Of a stretch of 45,438 nt of DNA, positions 15,999 through 26,100 are shown piece by piece; position 1 is the first letter of the stretch; each line of letters starts with the position of its first letter. The notes beneath the pieces were generated by a model. That model was not told the origin of the DNA, did not search any database, and saw nothing but the letters and a program-made list of their open reading frames with translations. This DNA comes from Akkermansia muciniphila (GTDB lineage Bacteria; Verrucomicrobiota; Verrucomicrobiia; Limisphaerales; UBA9464), in assembly GCA_945883815.1 (NCBI GenBank), contig CAMCYJ010000023.1, positions 1 to 45,438 on the forward strand, written 5' to 3'. The translations under genes were made by a program, and so were the position numbers.

Positions 15999-16826
15999 AT
16001 GACCTCCGGTGTGAGCGATTCCATCCTCCCGCTGTGGCGGGTCCTGAACCGTCGCAAGGGGCTCTTCCTGATCTCGGGCCCTTGCGTCATCGAGAGTGAA
16101 ACCCTCTGTCTGGAGATCGCACGGACGCTGAAGTCGGTCTGCCGACGCTTGAAGATTCCGTACATTTTCAAGGCCAGCTTCGACAAGGCGAACCGTTCCT
16201 CGGGCAAGTCTTTCAGAGGCCCGGGGATGGCCGAGGGCTTGGAGATCTTGCGCCGCATCCGCACCGAGGTGGGGGTGCCGGTGTTGACCGATGTCCACAC
16301 CGAGGAGCAGGCCATCGCCGCGGCCAAGGTCTGCGACATTCTGCAAATCCCGGCCTTCCTCTGCCGCCAGACCGACTTGGTGCAGGCGGCCGCAGCCACC
16401 GGCCGGATTGTGAACATCAAGAAGGGTCAGTTCCTTGCGCCGCAGGACATGAAGAACGTGGTGGCCAAAGCGGCTGAGACGGGCAATCGCCATCTCATGC
16501 TGACCGAGCGGGGCACCACCTTCGGATACCACAACCTCGTGGCGGACATGCGCTCGCTACCCATCTTGGCGGGGTTCGGCTATCCCACGGTCTTCGATGT
16601 CACCCATTCGGTCCAACTGCCCGGTGGGCAGGGAGATTCCTCGGGAGGGCAGCGGGAGTTTGGACCGGTATTGGCCCGGTGTGCCGTGGCCGCCGGGGTT
16701 CATGGGCTTTTCATCGAAACCCATCCGGAACCGGATCGCGCTCTGAGCGATGGTCCGAACATGATCCCCCTGAATCAGATGCCGGCGCTGCTTCGGCAAC
16801 TCCAGCGGATCCAGCGAGCACTGTGA
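15999..16826 (+). CDS. kdsA: 3-deoxy-8-phosphooctulonate (KDO 8-phosphate) synthase
   Basis: A 275-residue TIM-barrel enzyme that condenses phosphoenolpyruvate with arabinose 5-phosphate to KDO 8-phosphate, a lipopolysaccharide inner-core precursor. Diagnostic blocks are in order: [10 protein letters not shown] near residue 22, [107 protein letters not shown] and the C-terminal [20 protein letters not shown]. The ATG at 15999 gives the usual length; the open frame upstream runs through repeats and is not part of the protein. Its last 116 bases are overlapped on the other strand by the TatD gene. Its presence indicates an LPS-bearing outer membrane. Confidence 0.97.
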   Translation: MTSGVSDSILPLWRVLNRRKGLFLISGPCVIESETLCLEIARTLKSVCRRLKIPYIFKASFDKANRSSGKSFRGPGMAEGLEILRRIRTEVGVPVLTDVHTEEQAIAAAKVCDILQIPAFLCRQTDLVQAAAATGRIVNIKKGQFLAPQDMKNVVAKAAETGNRHLMLTERGTTFGYHNLVADMRSLPILAGFGYPTVFDVTHSVQLPGGQGDSSGGQREFGPVLARCAVAAGVHGLFIETHPEPDRALSDGPNMIPLNQMPALLRQLQRIQRAL

Positions 16827-17697
16827 CTGGCGGGCCGGTGCCGCCGGGCAACGGTGGTCCAAAGAAGCGCATCCAGTTTGCCTCGCACTGTGCGGCCAAT
16901 TCTTCGATGGGGATTCCCAAGAGGCAGGATACCCCTTCGGCGATCCGGGCCAGATTGACCGGAGAATTCACGGGAATCCCCCGCGCATCGGTCGCAAAAT
17001 GGGAGACCCAGTCGGCGGGCGGGAGTTGATCGGGGGCGTCGGTCTCGATGAGCAGTCGGTCTCGGGGAATGGCCCGGAAGACTGCGGCGTGCGAGGCCTT
17101 CCGCGGATGGAGGGAGTGTCCGGAGATGCTGAAGTGGGCTCCCAGTCGGACCAACTCGGGCACCAGTTCTACCGAGCCGCCATAGCTGTGCAGCAGGAAG
17201 CCTCGGGGAAGCCTCGGCCGCTGGCGGAGGCATTCCATCAATGGGCCCCAAGCCTTCAAGCAATGCACCGTGACCGGAAGGCCGCGTTCCGAAGCCAGTG
17301 CCAGCTGCTGGTCAAGCACCTCGAGCTGGACCTCCAGAGGTGCCGGACCTTGCGGGCCAGTTCCCAGCTCGATGCACCGGTCCTGCGATTGATCGAGGAT
17401 CCAACGGTCCAATCCCGCCTCACCCAATCCGGCGCGGGGCGTCTGGTCCAGACACTCGATCAGTGCGTCGCGCCACTGGGGAGATCGGTCGGAAACACGC
17501 CAGGGGTGCAGGCCGAAGGCGGGAATCACCGAGGGGCAAAGGGCTGCCAGCCGCCGAACCTCCGGCCAGTCGCCCTCGCAGGTTCCATTGACCACCATGC
17601 CAGCGATGCCCGCAGCGGCAGCGGTGGTCACCCATCCCAGCGGATCATTGCCCAACCGAGGATCTTGCAGGTGATTATGGGCGTCGAACCAGCGCAT
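16711..17697 (-). CDS. TatD family metal-dependent hydrolase with C-terminal extension
   Basis: A 328-residue protein starting [16 protein letters not shown]. Metal-binding positions of the TatD amidohydrolase fold are visible: HNH in FDAHNHL (about residues 7-9), Glu in GLGEAGLD, His in TVHCLKAW, His in LHSYGGS and Asp in LIETDAPDQ. TatD proteins are 3'-5' exonucleases or related phosphoesterases in the cytosol. Core homology ends at about ANWMRFFGP (16855). The remaining 47 residues are Gly/Pro/Ser-rich, and about 38 of their codons are the antisense of the kdsA 3' end, which suggests loss of an earlier stop. The ATG at 17697 has GGGAG seven bases upstream; an ATG at 17730 is an alternative. 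Confidence 0.9.
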   Translation of the reverse strand: MRWFDAHNHLQDPRLGNDPLGWVTTAAAAGIAGMVVNGTCEGDWPEVRRLAALCPSVIPAFGLHPWRVSDRSPQWRDALIECLDQTPRAGLGEAGLDRWILDQSQDRCIELGTGPQGPAPLEVQLEVLDQQLALASERGLPVTVHCLKAWGPLMECLRQRPRLPRGFLLHSYGGSVELVPELVRLGAHFSISGHSLHPRKASHAAVFRAIPRDRLLIETDAPDQLPPADWVSHFATDARGIPVNSPVNLARIAEGVSCLLGIPIEELAAQCEANWMRFFGPPLPGGTGPPVTVLAGSAGVAEAAPASDSGGSCSDHRSERDPVPDGFR

Positions 17698-17783
17698 GGA
17701 GATCTCCCGTGGGTCCACAATGCCCCACACTGCTCGTCGGGGGAACCCTCCAATATCGAGGTCGTTTGAGTTTCACCGGAACC

Positions 17784-18278
17784 ATGACATGTTGCGAAGT
17801 GCCGTTTTCGAAACTCAGTCGGACAACGGAGGCCGCAGTGGGTTACTTCGAACTCGGAATGAGCCAGGCGGCCTTGCAGGAATTGGATCAACTCCCCTCC
17901 GGAGACCAACTGGAGCCGGAGGTGTTGGAGTTGCGTTCGGTGATTCACCAGCAAATGGGGCAGTGGGCCGAGGCGGCCCAGGCATTCAAGGCTTTGTGTT
18001 CACGTCGGGATGCCGATGCCGAGCAGTTCATCGGGTGGGGCTGCTGCCTCTACGAACTCAGCGCCTACGAAGAAGCCCGGCAAGCCTTGCTGACAGCCCC
18101 GGAGCCCATCCGGCGCAACGGACTTTGGAATTTCCATTTGGCCTGTTACGAGGCTTTGGTCGGGCATCCGGAGGCCGCACGAGAACGGGTCGAATTGGCC
18201 ATACGCATCGATCCCTGCCTCAAGCACATGGCCCAACAAAATACCCGACTGGGTCCGTTGCTCGGGCCCCTTCCCTGA
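17784..18278 (+). CDS. Small TPR-repeat protein
   Basis: A 164-residue protein starting MTCCEVPFSKLSRTTEAA. It shows helical pairs with the tetratricopeptide spacing: VGYFELGMSQAALQELDQLP, LRSVIHQQMGQWAEAAQAFK, GWGCCLYELSAYEEARQALL and ACYEALVGHPEAARERVELA, ending with AIRIDPCLKHM. This predicts a four-repeat TPR scaffold for protein-protein contacts, most likely cytosolic because no signal peptide is seen. The gene diverges from tatD with 86 bp between starts and is convergent with the SIS-domain gene. The specific partner cannot be deduced. Confidence 0.82.
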   Translation: MTCCEVPFSKLSRTTEAAVGYFELGMSQAALQELDQLPSGDQLEPEVLELRSVIHQQMGQWAEAAQAFKALCSRRDADAEQFIGWGCCLYELSAYEEARQALLTAPEPIRRNGLWNFHLACYEALVGHPEAARERVELAIRIDPCLKHMAQQNTRLGPLLGPLP

Positions 18279-18356
18279 GTTTCCAGCGAGAATGGGAAAC
18301 TGCGGCCGCAATGCTTGCGTCGGATCGATCCGGTTGCGGACGTTCCATCGCTGCCC

Positions 18357-19472
18357 TCAACGCAAGGCGGGGGAACCGTCCGGACCCAAGTACTCGTAGA
18401 GGGGGCCATCCAGACCCCGGCCGGGCCAAGCCACCTGATTGACACCCTCTTGCTCCACGCCCACCAGCAAGGGCTCCACGAAAAGTCCCTCCGCCTCGAA
18501 GACCAGGAGATCGGCCCGCGACACCAAGCCTGAGCCGGTGTCATGGCAAGTCAGGGATGCGCTGAGACACAGTTCCCGTATCCGGCGGAGCTGGTCTCCT
18601 TCGATCTCGCCGGCTCGATGCAGCACCACCACCGGACGCGGCGCTGCGGTCAATTGCTGGAAGGGGCCATGGGCGAACTGGAGCAATTCCTGAAGGGTCG
18701 GGGCCGGTCGAAAGAGTCCCTCCACAAACTTGAAGGCCAGATTCTGGAGGTACTCGCTCAAATCCGGGGAGGCGAGCAACGCGAAGCCCCGACCGAAAAC
18801 CTCGGGCTCCATGCGGGGCCAAGCGACGCGGCCCGCCGACCAGCCCGTGCGAAACGCTTGGGCCGCCTCAGCTCCGACGGTCTGAGGATCCCCGGACAAA
18901 ACCCCTCCGGACAGAGCCCCCACCCAAAGCCGGGCCGCCAAGAATCCCAGTGCCGGACCCACCACCCGGATCAACAGGGTGTATTCGTCCTCCAGGGGAA
19001 AGCGAATCACCTCGGCACCTTCCTGCTCCAAGGTCTCCAGACATCGGGCACGGTCGAGTTTTCCGCCGCGAATCAACCCCTCCCGGCTCGCCGCAGTGAA
19101 GAGCACCGTTCCGGCGAAGGCGCCCCGGCATCCCAACGCGATGCGGGCATGGGCCGAGAGTCCCTGGCTGAAGACCACCAACGTGCGATCCTGCCAGCGG
19201 CAGCCAGAGTCCGTACTCAACAAGGCTCCGGTGGGCAGAAACTCCGCAGGGATGTCCGTGAACCGGTTGAGCAACCACACCAGGTATCGGGCGTGGGCCT
19301 CGGAACTGCCCAAACCCGTGGCTACCACACGCTGGGGACACTTCTGCGGTTGGGCCGCGCGCGCCGCCTCCGGGGAAGCAGCCCAGCTCTCCAGCAGGGC
19401 GGGAATGGACTCCAACCGTTCGCACAGGAGGGCCGCTCCGCGGTCCGAACAACTGGCCAATGAAGACGGCAT
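18357..19472 (-). CDS. SIS-domain (sugar isomerase-like) protein
   Basis: A 371-residue protein. The N-terminal part has the SIS phosphosugar-binding pattern: RVVATGLGSSEAHARYLVWL (about 48-67), then TLVVFSQGLSAHARIALG near residue 97 with the Ser-Gln-x-Gly-type turn, and TVLFTAASREG. The second half, with FVEGLFRPAPTLQELLQFAHGPFQQL, resembles the C-terminal lobe of double-SIS proteins such as GlmS isomerase halves. SIS domains bind or isomerise phosphosugars in the cytosol. No glutaminase domain is fused. The exact substrate is not assignable. It lies 124 bp downstream of the L,D-transpeptidase gene on the same strand, so it may belong to that run of genes. Confidence 0.78.
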   Translation of the reverse strand: MPSSLASCSDRGAALLCERLESIPALLESWAASPEAARAAQPQKCPQRVVATGLGSSEAHARYLVWLLNRFTDIPAEFLPTGALLSTDSGCRWQDRTLVVFSQGLSAHARIALGCRGAFAGTVLFTAASREGLIRGGKLDRARCLETLEQEGAEVIRFPLEDEYTLLIRVVGPALGFLAARLWVGALSGGVLSGDPQTVGAEAAQAFRTGWSAGRVAWPRMEPEVFGRGFALLASPDLSEYLQNLAFKFVEGLFRPAPTLQELLQFAHGPFQQLTAAPRPVVVLHRAGEIEGDQLRRIRELCLSASLTCHDTGSGLVSRADLLVFEAEGLFVEPLLVGVEQEGVNQVAWPGRGLDGPLYEYLGPDGSPALR

Positions 19473-19596
19473 CCCGGAGGCCTACGCCGGGAACTTGCAG
19501 AACGCAATGCGGCGGCGTGTCTTTCTGCCAGACACGGGGTGATCCTCCGGGGATGAGATGAGAACTTCTCGGCAGGGTTCCGCCTCAACGCCCCCC

Positions 19597-21066
19597 TCAC
19601 AGGGGAGGCGTCGAAACCGAATTGGTGATCGCGGGCACGGAAGAAGACGCGGAAGCGGCAGCATTGGCTGGCACACCCGAAGGCAGCGAAGCCTTCACTG
19701 CATTGGTGACCGCCATCGCTGAAGCGGTGAGGGCCGTCGCTGTGGTCGCCGGAACTTCGCCTTCCACCCGCACGGTGAGACCCGGCCAAGCCATCCGGCG
19801 AAGCAACTCCGCATTCCAATTGGCCAAGCGGAAACAGCCATGGCTCTCGGTGCGACCGACGTCCTCGGGCTTGGGGGTCCCATGGATGCCATAGCCCGAG
19901 CGGTTGAGTCCGATCCAGGCGACACCCACCGGGTTGTTGGGCCCGGGCGGGATGCGCAACTTGCGACCCACGGTGCGCGATTCCGGGGACTCGGGGAAGA
20001 CTTCCGGATCCCAGGTGTAGTCGGGGTTGGGCACGGTCACCGACACCTGAAGATCCCCCACCGGTCGCTTCTCCACACGCCGCGCAATGCTGCAGGGAAA
20101 ATGCACGATCAATTCGCCACTGGTGTCGAACACCCGCAGGAACCTCCCGGCGAGGTTGATGCGAATGAGACCGGCACGACGGGCGGGGACCGGAGGGATG
20201 GCGGGCAAGGTCAATTCCAGTCCTTCCATTGGCTGAGCCCAGTCCACAGCGGAATTGAGACGGCGCAGCAATCCTGGATGGGCTTGAAACCGCTCGGCCA
20301 GACGCTCCAGCAAGGTCTCATGCTCCAGACCAGCAACCTGCGATTTTCCCACCCAGGTCTCGGGCACGGGAGCCAGCCGCAGGAGGTCGTTGGCGCTGAC
20401 ACGATAGGAGATTACGGGAGGCCGCCGGAGGATCAGAACCTTGCGGGTGTTCCGATCCAGCCAACCGGTTTGTTCCAACCCCTGCTGCCGTTGAAAGGCC
20501 TTCAATGCCGCCGCGGTCTGGGCTCCTCCCACACCGTCGATCGAGCCCGAAGAAAACCCCAGGCCCGCCAAGGCGATTTGCGCCTCCAGATAGTTGGTGG
20601 CTCCGCGAGATTCCCACGCCGACAGGGTGTTGGAGGACGACAGAGAAAGTGATGGCCCAGAAACCCGGAGGATCTGAGTGGACAAGGTCACTGGGGCCGA
20701 GGTGATCCCCACCAACGGAGACACGGCGTTGGAAGCCACCGACAGCGGGGCCAGAACCGTGGCAGGCACCGAGGCCAGCGGGTTCACCGGAGCCAGCGCC
20801 GCAGCGGGCTGTGGCGGAGTCGGTGGGGGTGGCACCGTCGTTGGCAGTGCTCGGGTTGGTACTGGGGTCGGGGTCGGATCGAGCGAAACGGTGGGAGGCT
20901 CTGTGAGCACTACAGGCACCGGTTTCGAAGCGGCCCCCTCTCCGGGGCTTAGCACCCGCCACACGCCCCAGGCCAACACCCCGACCAGCGCCAGCAGCAG
21001 CATCTTCGGCGCGAGAGCCCGGCGGGGCTGCGCTCGGGACGATTCGGTTCGGGACTTCGAGGCCAT
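19597..21066 (-). CDS. L,D-transpeptidase (YkuD) with peptidoglycan-binding domain
   Basis: A 489-residue envelope protein. A basic N terminus precedes a single membrane anchor (MLLLALVGVLAWGVWRVL, about 22-39). A long Pro/Thr-rich linker (about 48-145) follows. A peptidoglycan-binding domain type 1 lies around 165-215 (EAQIALAGLGFSSGSIDG, ALKAFQRQQGLEQTGWLD). The YkuD catalytic domain spans about 295-435, with HGTPKPEDVGRTESHGCFRL and the nucleophile Cys at 411. A 54-residue Ala/Thr/Ser tail ends the protein. The family makes 3-3 cross-links in peptidoglycan or anchors lipoproteins in the periplasm. It lies 22 bp after the holin-like gene, so cotranscription with mfd and the GxGYxYP gene is likely. 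Confidence 0.93.
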   Translation of the reverse strand: MASKSRTESSRAQPRRALAPKMLLLALVGVLAWGVWRVLSPGEGAASKPVPVVLTEPPTVSLDPTPTPVPTRALPTTVPPPPTPPQPAAALAPVNPLASVPATVLAPLSVASNAVSPLVGITSAPVTLSTQILRVSGPSLSLSSSNTLSAWESRGATNYLEAQIALAGLGFSSGSIDGVGGAQTAAALKAFQRQQGLEQTGWLDRNTRKVLILRRPPVISYRVSANDLLRLAPVPETWVGKSQVAGLEHETLLERLAERFQAHPGLLRRLNSAVDWAQPMEGLELTLPAIPPVPARRAGLIRINLAGRFLRVFDTSGELIVHFPCSIARRVEKRPVGDLQVSVTVPNPDYTWDPEVFPESPESRTVGRKLRIPPGPNNPVGVAWIGLNRSGYGIHGTPKPEDVGRTESHGCFRLANWNAELLRRMAWPGLTVRVEGEVPATTATALTASAMAVTNAVKASLPSGVPANAAASASSSVPAITNSVSTPPL

Positions 21067-21088
21067 GGAGCCGGATCAGAACTTCGGT

Positions 21089-21544
21089 TCAGACATCGAT
21101 CAACGGTCCGCCCCCGTCGTCATCCCGCTTTTTGGGCCGACGGCGCCCGGTCGATCCGCGAATGTTCCCCTGGAACTGGACCTTGGATCCGCGCCCCAGG
21201 AATCCGTTGACCACCAACGAAACGAGACTGATGACCACCCCACCCCAGAAGGCAGACCTGAATCCGTCCACCACGAAGCCCGGTTGAAGCATGCCACCCA
21301 CCAAACTCAGGAGCACCGCATTGATGACCAACACGAAGAGACCCAGGGTGACGATGAGCAGTGGGAGCGAGATCAACATGAGGAGCGGCCGCACGAAGGC
21401 ATTGAGCAAGCCCAGCAGCAGCGAGGCTTCCAACAAGGCACCGAACGACTGGTGATGGATCCCATCCACCCAGACGTCCGCCAACAAAACGCCGATGGTC
21501 GTCACCAACCAGCGTTGCAGGAACTTCACCAAACCCTCCGGCAT
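21089..21544 (-). CDS. Phage-holin-family (PF04020-type) membrane protein
   Basis: A 151-residue protein with four hydrophobic segments: WLVTTIGVLLADVWV, LLEASLLLGLLNAFVRPLLM with LISLPLLIVTLGLFVLVINA, and FWGGVVISLVSLVVNGFL. The motif LLNAFVRPLL followed by LPLLIVTLGLF is characteristic of the PF04020 family, once called mycobacteriophage or phage holin family IV. In bacterial genomes it is a chromosomal membrane protein of unknown role. A basic tail (GRRRPKKRDDDGGG) follows. No other phage genes are near, so a lytic holin function is not implied. It sits 33 bp after the GxGYxYP gene and 22 bp before the L,D-transpeptidase gene. Confidence 0.85.
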   Translation of the reverse strand: MPEGLVKFLQRWLVTTIGVLLADVWVDGIHHQSFGALLEASLLLGLLNAFVRPLLMLISLPLLIVTLGLFVLVINAVLLSLVGGMLQPGFVVDGFRSAFWGGVVISLVSLVVNGFLGRGSKVQFQGNIRGSTGRRRPKKRDDDGGGPLIDV

Positions 21545-21577
21545 AATGTTGAGCCTAGCCCGAAGACCTCCCCGGAG

Positions 21578-23173
21578 TCAGTCGCCTTTCTTGGCATCCC
21601 GGGCCGGCGCCTCCAAGGCCATGAGCTCAAAGAACTCCGCGGCCGTGACCACCCGAACTTTCGGAGGCAGCGCCTCGATCGTCCGTCCGATGGCCCCCAT
21701 TGGTCCCCCCGTGTTTCGGAAAGACCAGGCGTGGGCATTGACCAAGGCGAAAGCACCCGGGCCAGCCTCCGCTCCCGAAGGAAGCTTCCCAATGGCCTCG
21801 GCAACACCGATCGGCAGGGAGTCCGGACGCAAGGCTCCCGCACGGTCCTTCAATTCCCACAGCAGAAACCGGTAGGACACACTGGGTTTGCCCCGGTGCC
21901 AGCGCACCGCACCCTGTCCGCGATTGTAAGGGGCGTAGTCCTTGTAGAGGACCCCCGTTACTTCCGGCTGCGCCAACCAAGGGTCCGATTGATCCTGACC
22001 TCCGTCCGCGTTGAGCAAGGTGACTAGCGGCCAATCGACTCGGGCGACGGCCCGGGCCGTCTCGGCGGCAGCTGCCGGGCGGTCGGGCAAGGGGCCCGGA
22101 AACTGGTATCCGTAGCCGCTGGGGCCGGCGATGAACTCATCCCGGGGCGTGGCTGTACGGAGAAGATGTCTCAAAATGCGAGGGGCCATGACGAAGGCCT
22201 CGGGCGGCATCTCCCAAGTCACGGCAAACCGGCCCCGCAATGGACTGCCCCAAAACCCAGGATCCTCCGCGAAACGCCCGCCCACCCATTGCAAGTTGTC
22301 CCCATCGCTCACCACGAAGGCCACCACCCGCTCCCCGGACTGACGCGGCTGAGGTTTTACCGGCCGGGGCCGAGCTGGCAGGGCCACCGGGAGATGGCGG
22401 AGCGCCGACAAATTCAAGGACCAGTCGGCCGGGATCACCGCACCGCCGCCCCGGCTCACCTCGCGCACGAACTCCAATTCATCCCGACCCCACCCAAAGA
22501 CTCGGGTGTGAGGCCCGAGCGCCTGGATCTGACGGATGCGCTCGGCCGACGGTTCGTCATAGACCGTCCAGGCTCCCAAACTGATGGCCAGATCGCGCAG
22601 GTGCAGGGCCTTGGTGGGATCCTGATGGACCATCACCCCACGAGCCACGCGGGACTCGGACTCGGCCCACAGGGCGGCGGTCGAGCGGGAACGGGCATCG
22701 GCCAATACCGGCAACCCTTCGGCCACCAGGCGTTCCACCAGCGAGGGATCGGCCACCACCGCCCGATTCAAGCCAGCCAGCGTAGTGGCCCCATTGAGCG
22801 ACTCGGATCCCACCTCACCGATGACCAAACCGGAGAAGGCCGCCTTGTGAGCCCGCAGCAATGGCCAAGGGCCGCTGGATTCCCGCAGCGTCCACCCCTC
22901 GGTGCGCAGTTCATCCAAGATCCGGGCGTTCATGCCCGGCCCCTGGACCCAAACCACCGCCCCCGTGCGATTGAGCCCTCCCTGGAGGGACGCCAAGAGC
23001 ACACTCTCCGCACCACTGAGCCCTCGGGGATCAATCACCCACAGTTCACGGGCCAGCCCGTGGACCGGAGACAGTGCCCACCCGTGGGCCAGCCCATAAA
23101 CCACGATCAGCAACCGGAAGAAGGCCAACCTGCCCGACCCGCCGCGTCGCCCGAAGATCGAGAACGAGTTCAT
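21578..23173 (-). CDS. GxGYxYP-domain putative secreted glycoside hydrolase
   Basis: A 531-residue protein with an N-terminal hydrophobic segment (LAFFRLLIVVYGLAHGWAL) acting as a signal peptide or anchor. The next domain (about 42-255) begins ELWVIDPRGLSGAESVLLAS and matches the N-terminal domain of the family. The catalytic-like domain contains VVAFVVSDGDNLQW near residue 290, WEMPPEAF, and the family signature GPSGYGYQFPG, the GxGYxYP motif for which the family is named. The family is predicted to be glycoside hydrolases, but the substrate is not known. The ATG overlaps the mfd stop (ATGA), so translation is coupled to mfd, an unexpected partner. Confidence 0.88.
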   Translation of the reverse strand: MNSFSIFGRRGGSGRLAFFRLLIVVYGLAHGWALSPVHGLARELWVIDPRGLSGAESVLLASLQGGLNRTGAVVWVQGPGMNARILDELRTEGWTLRESSGPWPLLRAHKAAFSGLVIGEVGSESLNGATTLAGLNRAVVADPSLVERLVAEGLPVLADARSRSTAALWAESESRVARGVMVHQDPTKALHLRDLAISLGAWTVYDEPSAERIRQIQALGPHTRVFGWGRDELEFVREVSRGGGAVIPADWSLNLSALRHLPVALPARPRPVKPQPRQSGERVVAFVVSDGDNLQWVGGRFAEDPGFWGSPLRGRFAVTWEMPPEAFVMAPRILRHLLRTATPRDEFIAGPSGYGYQFPGPLPDRPAAAAETARAVARVDWPLVTLLNADGGQDQSDPWLAQPEVTGVLYKDYAPYNRGQGAVRWHRGKPSVSYRFLLWELKDRAGALRPDSLPIGVAEAIGKLPSGAEAGPGAFALVNAHAWSFRNTGGPMGAIGRTIEALPPKVRVVTAAEFFELMALEAPARDAKKGD

Positions 23174-26100
23174 GCTTTGGCCGAGTCACCGCTCAAGGAG
23201 AGCAGCAAGCGTCGAATTTCCTGGATGCGTCCCTTGGGGTCGCGCTTGGACAACCGCGGGAACTGGCCTCCCACCGTCACCAGACTTCCCCGATGCATGA
23301 GCTTCACCTTGCCCTCGGTGACCTCCACCGACGTGACCCGGCACTCGGCGGCCAAGAGCCGCAACTCATGGGTTTGCAGCAGCAAATCCACCGGTCCAGG
23401 CGAGGGACCGAAGCGATCCCGAAGTTCCTGACGCAACCCTTCGACCCCGGCCTTGTCGGCGACCTGGGCCAACTTGCGGTACACCTCGACCCGCTGGGCC
23501 GGTTCGCGCACGTAATCCAGCGGCAGGTAGGCCGGGAACTTGCGCCCGTCGTCCTCTTCCACCGCCCGCCGGGAGGCCGAGGAAGACCGACCTCGGGGAG
23601 GTTCTTCATCCGGATCTTCCCAGTAGGTGGCCACACATCCGTCCCTGGGGATGGAAATGTTCAGGGACGGGGCGCAGTCGGATTTGGAGCGCCGGATTTC
23701 GGTCTTGGCGGCACCCTCCTCACCGGGATTGGTGGCCAGGAAATCCAGCGACACCCGGACCTCGACCCGCGTCCGGACCGTCTCACCCTTCAACACCGAG
23801 ATGCTCTGGCCCAGCAACTGGCAGTACAGGTCGAAGCCCACCGCAGTGATATGGCCGCTTTGCTGCTGACCCAGAAGATTGCCCGCACCACGAATTTCCA
23901 GGTCACGCATGGCGATTTTGAAGCCGCTACCCAGCGCGCTGTACTGCTTGATGGCACTCATCCGCTTGCGGGCCTCGGTCAGCAATTGGGCATGGCGCGG
24001 CAGCAGCAGGTAGCAGTAGGCCTGGTGCTTGTAGCGACCCACGCGACCGCGGAGCTGATAGAGTTCGCTCAGACCGAAACGATCGGCCCGGTCGATGATC
24101 ATGGTGTTGGCATTGGGGATGTCTAAGCCGCTCTCGATGATGGTGGTGCTGACCAGCACATCGGCCTCGCCGTTGACGAAGCGCGTCATGACCTTTTCCA
24201 AATCGTCGTCGGCCATCTGCCCGTGGCCCACCAGAATCCGGGCATCGGGCACCAAGGTCTTCAACTTCAGAGCCACATCCTCGATGGTGGAGACCCGATT
24301 GTGCAGGAAGTACACTTGGCCTCCCCGGTTCAACTCCCGTTGGATGGCGTCGCGGATCACCCGCTCATCGTAATTGCCCACGATGGTCTCCACCGGCAAC
24401 CGGTCCTGCGGCGGCGTCTCGAGCGTGCTGAGGTCGCGGGCCCCCGTCAGGGCCAGGTACAGGGTTCGAGGAATCGGAGTCGCGCTGAGAGTCAGCACAT
24501 CCACGGTCCGGCGCAGCAGCTTGAACTGCTCCTTGTGCTTCACGCCGAACTTCTGCTCCTCATCCACGATCACCAGTCCGAGGTCCTTGAAGATCATGTC
24601 TGCCGAAACGATCCGGTGGGTGCCGATGACGATGTCTACCGCACCGACGGCCGCGGCTTCCATCACCGCCTTCTGCTGCTTGGCCGTGCGGAAGCGGCTC
24701 ATCAATTCGATGCGCACCGGGTACTCCGCCATGCGCTCGCGGAAATGGTTGTAGTGCTGCTGCGCCAGCACCGTGGTGGGCACCAGCAACGCCACCTGCT
24801 TGCCGCCCATCACCGCCTTGAAGGCTGCCCGGATGGCCACCTCGGTCTTGCCAAAACCCACGTCGCCACAAATGAGGCGATCCATCGGCTTGGGGAGTTC
24901 CATGTCCACCTTGGACGCCGCAATGGCCTTGACCTGGTCGGGCGTCTCCTCGAATTCAAAACTCGCCTCGAACTCCCGCTGCCACGGGGTGTCGACCGAA
25001 AACGGATGGCCCGGCTGAGTGGCCCGCGCCGCCTGCACGGAAAGCAATTCGGCCGCCAGATCCCGCACCGACCGCTGGGCCTGCTCCTTGGCCTTGGTCC
25101 AACGGGTGCCACCGATGGTGCTGAGTTGCGGACGCGCCTTGCCCGCGCCCACGTACTTGCTGACCAGGTGCGCCTCGGTCACCGGCACGTAGAGCTTGGG
25201 AGCCTCGTCGTGGCTGGAGCTCGCCGCGTATTCGATCACCAGACATTCCTGCCCCCCGCCCGAGGCGCCTGCCTGACGCGGGGGCAATGTCTTGAGGCCG
25301 CGGTAAATCCCAATGCCGTACTGGAGATGCACCACAAAGTCTCCAAGGTCGAAGTCGGTGAAATCCACCTCGAAGGCATTGCGCACCGACTGCGCATGAT
25401 GCGACTTCAGGCGCCGCGGCCGGGATACCTTGTAGCGCCCGTAGATCTCCGCGTCTGAGATCACCACTCGTCGGGCCATTTCGCACAGAAACCCGCGCGA
25501 AAGGGTTCCAGAAAGGACCTCCGGGACCGACGACGACGCGGACCCCTCGGCAGCCTCGGTTCCATGGGAGGGCAGGAGTTCGCGCCACAGCTCTCCAAAG
25601 CGTTGAAGCTCGCCCGCATTGTTGCAAAAGACCTGAAGGTGGTAGCCCTGCCGCAACCACCGCTGCATTTGTTGGAAGAAAGTCCGGCGCTGCTCCTCCG
25701 CGACCTGAGGTGCAGGCAAGGTCGATCCGATGGGACGGAACGCGTCGAGCGATTCGAGCTGCAACCCTGCGGGATCGCGACCGGGCTCCGGGACGGAATC
25801 CTCAACTCGGATCCACAAACCCCCAGAGGTCTGCACCCGCAGTTGCAGGGCTTCCCAAGGCTCATGGAACCTATCCCCCTCCCGGACCTGACTGGCATGG
25901 TGTTCTGCCTGAAGGGCCAGCGCCTCAGGCCCGCAGACCACCACCAGCGCCTCCGGACCCCAGTGCGCATCGAGTGCAGCCACCGGGGGAGCTGGCGCCT
26001 CGGACCCGGCCTTGGGACGCAGCAAGCTCAGCTCACCGGCCGGCGGAATCACACACGAGTCGATGGCATCCCGACGGGTCTGGCGGTGGGGATCGAATTC

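Noticed and set aside
15305-16420. Long minus-strand frame over the repeat region and kdsA
   Set aside because: Its N-terminal half is antisense kdsA and the rest is repeat-derived Pro/Arg/Ser sequence.
21089-21544. Prophage fragment signalled by a holin-family gene
   Set aside because: PF04020-type proteins are common chromosomal genes and no other phage gene is nearby.
24223-25458. Long plus-strand frame of 411 codons
   Set aside because: Antisense to the conserved helicase domain of mfd; high-GC shadow frame.
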